Shown here: in pieces, positions 11,294 through 14,586 of the stretch | Layout of the letters: each line of letters begins with the position of its first letter | Numbering within the stretch: position 1 is the stretch's first letter | Source: Verrucomicrobiales bacterium | Lineage (GTDB): Bacteria; Verrucomicrobiota; Verrucomicrobiia; Verrucomicrobiales; SKLO01 | Assembly: GCA_007123195.1 (NCBI GenBank) | Contig: SKLO01000490.1 | Location: 1 to 14,586, forward strand | Direction of reading: 5' to 3' | Length of the DNA: 14,586 bases | The notes under the pieces: generated by a model | What the model saw: the letters and a program-made list of their open reading frames with translations, nothing else | Database searches by the model: none | What the model was told of the DNA's origin: nothing | Program-made: the position numbers and the translations under genes

Positions 11294-13861
11294 ATGAACC
11301 ACAGCAGACAGAAAGCGAGCAGGCTCGGCAGGCGATCGGCAGCGATCAAAGACCGGGGCCAGGAAGGTGTGTCGGGCGCCCACCCGTGGTGGCGCCGGGG
11401 CTGGCGGGCCAGTCTTGCCGCCGGGCTGGCGCTGGCGGCGTTGGCCGGCTGGGCGGGTGGTCCGCCGCATGGCGGCGGGGTGCGCGCCGAATCGCACGAC
11501 GCCGATGCCGACGCGTCGCTGGACCGGTCGTGGCAGGGCCAGGTGGTGCTGCTGCACCTGCGGGATGCCGATCTGGCCGATGGCCGGGCGTTCGCCAATG
11601 TGCGCGCGGTGCTGGACAAGGCGGGCGAGGACGGGGCTGCGGGCCTGGTTTGGAAACTCGACCTGTCGTCGCTGTCGGTCGAGCGGGCGATGGACTATGC
11701 CCAGACCCTGGCGCAGGTGGAGATCCCCACCATCGCCTGGGTGGCACCGACAGGCCTTGGCGGCGGTGCCCTGGTGACGCTGGCGGCCGATCGGATCTGG
11801 ATGGCGCCGGGCGCGTTGGTGGGGGCGGCGGCGCCTGAATATCCAAGCTCGGCCGATTTGTCCGAGGCCGGGCAGGAGCAGTTGTATCGCCAGCGCCTGG
11901 CCCTGACCAAGGCCAGGGTGCGCAGCCTGGCCGCCGGCAACGGCCACCCGCAGGAGGTGGCGCTGGCGTTTGTCGACAGTAGCGATACGCTGGAGCGCGG
12001 CGGCCGGGTGTTGGTCGAGCGGGGGGACATCCTGATCCTCGATGCCGATCAGGCCATGCTGCCCGGCGAGGACGGTCGACCCCTGCTGGCAGCCGGTATT
12101 GCGGCCGAAGTCGACGACCTGCTGCAACAGGCCGGCTGGGACGACCAGGCCGGGGTGGTGGAACTGCGTGCCGATGAGTTCACCCGGATTCTGCAGGACC
12201 AGCGTCGGCGCGATCGGGCGGCGATGGCGGCGGAACGAACGGGGCGCACCGAGGTCCCGGAGCGCGAGGCGGACGACCCGGAGGCCGGCGAGGACGCCAC
12301 CGCGCGCACCGATGCCGAGGCCGACGAGGATGACAACGACCGGCCGTTCTGGCAGACCCGCGAGGATTCCTTCGCCGGCCAGGTGGTGGTGATCAAGGTG
12401 GGCATGACCGACTTGATTTCGCCGGCCCGTTTCCGCTTCATGCAACGCATGCTTGAGCGCGCCAGCCGCGAGGGGGCGGAGGCGGTGATCTTCGACATCG
12501 ATACCCCCGGCGGGCTGGTGTGGGACACCACCACCCTGATCATGGAGGACCTGCAGAAGGTGACCGTGCCGACCTTTGCTTACGTCAACCCGCGGGCATT
12601 GTCGGCCGGGGCCATGGTGTCGATCGGCACCGATGGCATTTACATGTCGCGCGCCGGCACCATCGGCGCGGCCACGCCGGTGTATTCCGGCGGCATGGCC
12701 ATGGGCGAGGACGAGCGGGCCAAGATGAACTCCGCGGTGATGGGCATGGCGCGGGCCGCCGCGCGCGCCAATGGCTACCGCTGGGAGGTGATCGAGGCCA
12801 TGATCGAGAAGGACCGCGAGTTGATCATCGACGGCCAGGTGCTGTGCGCCGCTGGCGAGATCCTGACCCTCGACGCCACCGAGGCGACCATGTTGTTCGA
12901 CGGCCAGCCTTTGCTGGCCAAGGCCATTGTCGCCGACCTCGAGGAACTGGCGGCCATGGAAGGCCTGCAGGGCGAACTGGTCGAGGCGGAACCGCTGGCG
13001 ATGGAATACTTCGCGCAAATGGTCGCCACCTACGCCGCGGTGCTGATCCTGGTCGGTGTGGTCGGCGCTTACATGGAACTGCAGTCGCCGGGATTCGGGG
13101 TGCCCGGATTTGTCGCCGTGGCCGCCTTTGCGGTGTTCTTTTTCGGTCACTACGTGGCCGGCAGCCTGGTCACCTACGAGGCACTGGTGGTGTTCGTCCT
13201 TGGAGCCTCGTTGATCATCCTCGAACTGTTGTTCTTCCCGGGCATGCTGGTGGGTGCGGTGCCCGGTTTCCTGATGATGTGCGGGGCCCTGCTCTACGTC
13301 ATGGCCGGCACCGACCTGCGGATTCCCGAGGGCCAGAGCATCCCGACCAATCTGGCCGCCTTCGCGGTGCCGCTGCGCAACCTGATTCTCGGCCTGCTGG
13401 GTGGGGCGCTGCTGCTGGCGGTGCTGGCACGGTGGCTGCCGGAAACCAAACTGTTCCGCCGCGTGATCCTCGGCACCACCATCGGGGGGCAGCCGGAACT
13501 GGCCACCCCCGAGGGACTGACCTTTGACGACATGGACGCGGCCGACGGATCCGCGCCGGCCACCACCGGTGTCGGCAGCAGTGGCGGCAGGGTGGCCGGG
13601 TTGGTGGTGGGCGCGACCGGCGTGACGACGTCGGCGCTGCGGCCCTATGGGTCGGCGACCATCGCAGGCCGGACGGTCGAGGTCGTCAGCGAGGGCGGCA
13701 TGCTGCCGGCTGGCACTCCGGTGCGGGTGGTGGCGCGGCGCGGCATCGAGATCGTGGTGGCCCCGGCGCCCGAAGCGCAGCCCGATCCCGAGCCCGCATC
13801 ACCGCCCCCCGGCGCGGCGGAGGAATCCGGCGGCATCAGCTCCGGCACGCCACCGGGCTGA
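11294..13861 (+). CDS. nfeD: NfeD-family membrane serine protease with two ClpP-like domains
   Basis: The protein has 855 aa, much longer than typical NfeD1b proteins (~430-480). Order: basic N-terminus, one hydrophobic segment (about 40-55, signal or anchor), a ClpP-like domain A (about 82-283), a charged linker (about 299-354), a ClpP-like domain B (about 361-560), about five membrane segments (576-594, 602-620, 628-646, 648-672, 692-713), an NfeD OB-fold (about 766-825, with GATGVTTSALRPYG) and a Pro-rich tail. Domain B keeps DTPGG (403-407), Ser437 in LSAGAM and Lys477, matching the Ser-Lys dyad known from the archaeal protease PH1510. Domain A has lost all three. The family cleaves hydrophobic membrane-protein segments and often sits beside stomatin genes; none is visible here. 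The ATG at 11294 is chosen; a TTG three codons upstream is possible. Only a weak GAAAG precedes it. Confidence 0.93.
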   Translation: MNHSRQKASRLGRRSAAIKDRGQEGVSGAHPWWRRGWRASLAAGLALAALAGWAGGPPHGGGVRAESHDADADASLDRSWQGQVVLLHLRDADLADGRAFANVRAVLDKAGEDGAAGLVWKLDLSSLSVERAMDYAQTLAQVEIPTIAWVAPTGLGGGALVTLAADRIWMAPGALVGAAAPEYPSSADLSEAGQEQLYRQRLALTKARVRSLAAGNGHPQEVALAFVDSSDTLERGGRVLVERGDILILDADQAMLPGEDGRPLLAAGIAAEVDDLLQQAGWDDQAGVVELRADEFTRILQDQRRRDRAAMAAERTGRTEVPEREADDPEAGEDATARTDAEADEDDNDRPFWQTREDSFAGQVVVIKVGMTDLISPARFRFMQRMLERASREGAEAVIFDIDTPGGLVWDTTTLIMEDLQKVTVPTFAYVNPRALSAGAMVSIGTDGIYMSRAGTIGAATPVYSGGMAMGEDERAKMNSAVMGMARAAARANGYRWEVIEAMIEKDRELIIDGQVLCAAGEILTLDATEATMLFDGQPLLAKAIVADLEELAAMEGLQGELVEAEPLAMEYFAQMVATYAAVLILVGVVGAYMELQSPGFGVPGFVAVAAFAVFFFGHYVAGSLVTYEALVVFVLGASLIILELLFFPGMLVGAVPGFLMMCGALLYVMAGTDLRIPEGQSIPTNLAAFAVPLRNLILGLLGGALLLAVLARWLPETKLFRRVILGTTIGGQPELATPEGLTFDDMDAADGSAPATTGVGSSGGRVAGLVVGATGVTTSALRPYGSATIAGRTVEVVSEGGMLPAGTPVRVVARRGIEIVVAPAPEAQPDPEPASPPPGAAEESGGISSGTPPG

Positions 13862-13868
13862 CCCGGGC

Positions 13869-13906
13869 ACCGGCCCTGCAGGCCGGTCAGGCGGCTTTAG
13901 CAGCCG
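13869..13906 (+). terminator. Tandem hairpins after nfeD, possible terminator
   Basis: Eight bases after the nfeD stop, ACCGGCC and GGCCGGT form a perfect 7-bp stem with a 5-nt loop (13869-13887). A second stem, CGGCT / AGCCG with a 5-nt loop, follows at 13892-13906. A third small one, TGGAC / GTCCA, lies at 13909-13921. None has a proper T-tract, so this may be a weak or factor-dependent terminator, or a processing or stability element between nfeD and tatC. The rest of the 204-bp spacer shows nothing else I can support. Confidence 0.35.
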
Positions 13907-14065
13907 GGTGGACCGGGTCCATGTGGCACCCCCGGCCCTCTGGTCGCGACCCCGCTGCATCGGCCAACCTGTCCGCACTGGCAAGCTTCCTGTTGAATCG
14001 GCGGGACAGCGGGTGTTTGATTGCCGCCCCGTCGCCCGTTCCATGGGCTCTCAGCGGTTCCCGCC

Positions 14066-14586
14066 ATGTGGCAAGCCATCCTCAGCAGAATCTTCAAGGC
14101 CCGTGAAAAGGTCGCCGGCGACATGCAGGCGGCCTCGCGTCGGGCTGCCAAGAACCGCAAGGCCGCCCGGGCGGGGGGTGCGGACGACGATGACCTCGAC
14201 GAGGATGGGGTCGAGGACGAGGACGACGAGGGCTACAACGACGTCGAAAAGCCCTTCCTCGATCACCTCGACGACCTGCGCAAGACCATGGTCGGGATCA
14301 TCCTGACCCTGGTGGTCGGGTTGATCATCTGCTTCAGTTTCAACGCCTGGCTGCTGAAGTTCTTCCAGGCCCCGCTGGGCTGGATCGACGTTGACAAGGT
14401 CGAACTGGTCAGCGGCGAGATCGCACCGGTGCTCGATGCCGACGGCGAACAGGTCCGCATCCCGCTGGGCGAGGCCATGGGGGTCACCAGCATCGAGGTG
14501 ATCGGCACCTTCATGCTGGCCATCCGGGTGTCGATCATCGCCGCCATTATCCTCGGTTTCCCGGTGCTGTTGTATTTCCTGCTCGA
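14066..14586 (+). CDS. tatC: Sec-independent translocase subunit TatC, 5' part only
   Basis: The first 173 codons are present and the gene runs off the right edge. TatC is the multi-spanning inner-membrane subunit that recognises twin-arginine signal peptides. The family signature PFLDHLDDLRK begins at residue 63, followed by membrane segment 1 (about 75-97), QAPL (101-104, with the conserved Pro103) and segment 2 (about 145-172). Asp70 stands where E. coli has Glu15, a conservative change. Two things differ from a standard TatC: a 62-residue N-terminal extension, basic in its first half and Asp/Glu-rich at 40-57, and a first periplasmic loop about 20-25 residues longer. The ATG at 14066 is chosen because it starts the whole conserved frame; it has no Shine-Dalgarno. 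The conserved later segments cannot be checked here. Confidence 0.9.
   Translation, partial: MWQAILSRIFKAREKVAGDMQAASRRAAKNRKAARAGGADDDDLDEDGVEDEDDEGYNDVEKPFLDHLDDLRKTMVGIILTLVVGLIICFSFNAWLLKFFQAPLGWIDVDKVELVSGEIAPVLDADGEQVRIPLGEAMGVTSIEVIGTFMLAIRVSIIAAIILGFPVLLYFLL

Noticed and set aside
11186..13150. 655-codon N-terminal extension of the dnaG frame
   Set aside because: It runs antisense through nfeD, is rich in His, Arg and Gly, and lies upstream of the normal primase N-terminus.
13921..14106. 61-codon open frame between nfeD and tatC
   Set aside because: It overlaps the tatC start, has no ribosome binding site or recognisable features, and its composition is random-like.

Overview
The window is a stretch of GC-rich bacterial chromosome (roughly two-thirds G+C by eye) carrying mostly conserved housekeeping genes. 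No phage, plasmid, transposase or CRISPR genes are visible. The genes recognised are the GTPase YchF, the NAD-dependent DNA ligase LigA, the housekeeping sigma factor RpoD, the primase DnaG, an NfeD-type membrane serine protease and the start of TatC. The LigA active-site context (EPKIDG), a charged insert in its C-terminal half, the DnaG TOPRIM motif EGQID, an ABC_tran_2-like permease and a general lack of Shine-Dalgarno sequences suggest the PVC group, most likely a Verrucomicrobiota-like lineage. That placement is inference and was not tested by any search.

Layout. Positions 1-654 hold a possible tiny lipoprotein gene, then a gene-poor stretch with two 145-bp direct repeats around an inverted third palindromic core, ending in an intrinsic terminator just upstream of ychF. 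ychF (+) and ligA (-) converge and overlap by 11 bp. A 411-bp divergent spacer follows ligA, with an AT-rich island and five tandem copies of an 11-bp repeat. Next come three + strand genes: an ABC-2-type permease without an ATPase in the window, a coiled-coil protein with a C-terminal membrane anchor, and a very basic single-pass membrane protein. These converge on rpoD, which lies downstream of dnaG in a dnaG-rpoD pair on the - strand. Divergent from dnaG, across a spacer holding a 24-bp palindrome, is a long NfeD-type protein with two ClpP-like domains. tatC follows and runs off the right edge.

How the genes relate. dnaG-rpoD is the remnant of the classic macromolecular synthesis arrangement, without rpsU here. 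LigA and DnaG act in replication, YchF at the ribosome, and NfeD and TatC in the membrane (protein quality control and folded-protein export). The three-gene permease/coiled-coil/basic membrane protein cluster is the least explained coding segment. The features most worth a second look are the NfeD protein, whose first protease domain appears catalytically dead, the repeat region upstream of ychF, the 11-bp repeat array, and a hairpin over the only strong Shine-Dalgarno in the window.
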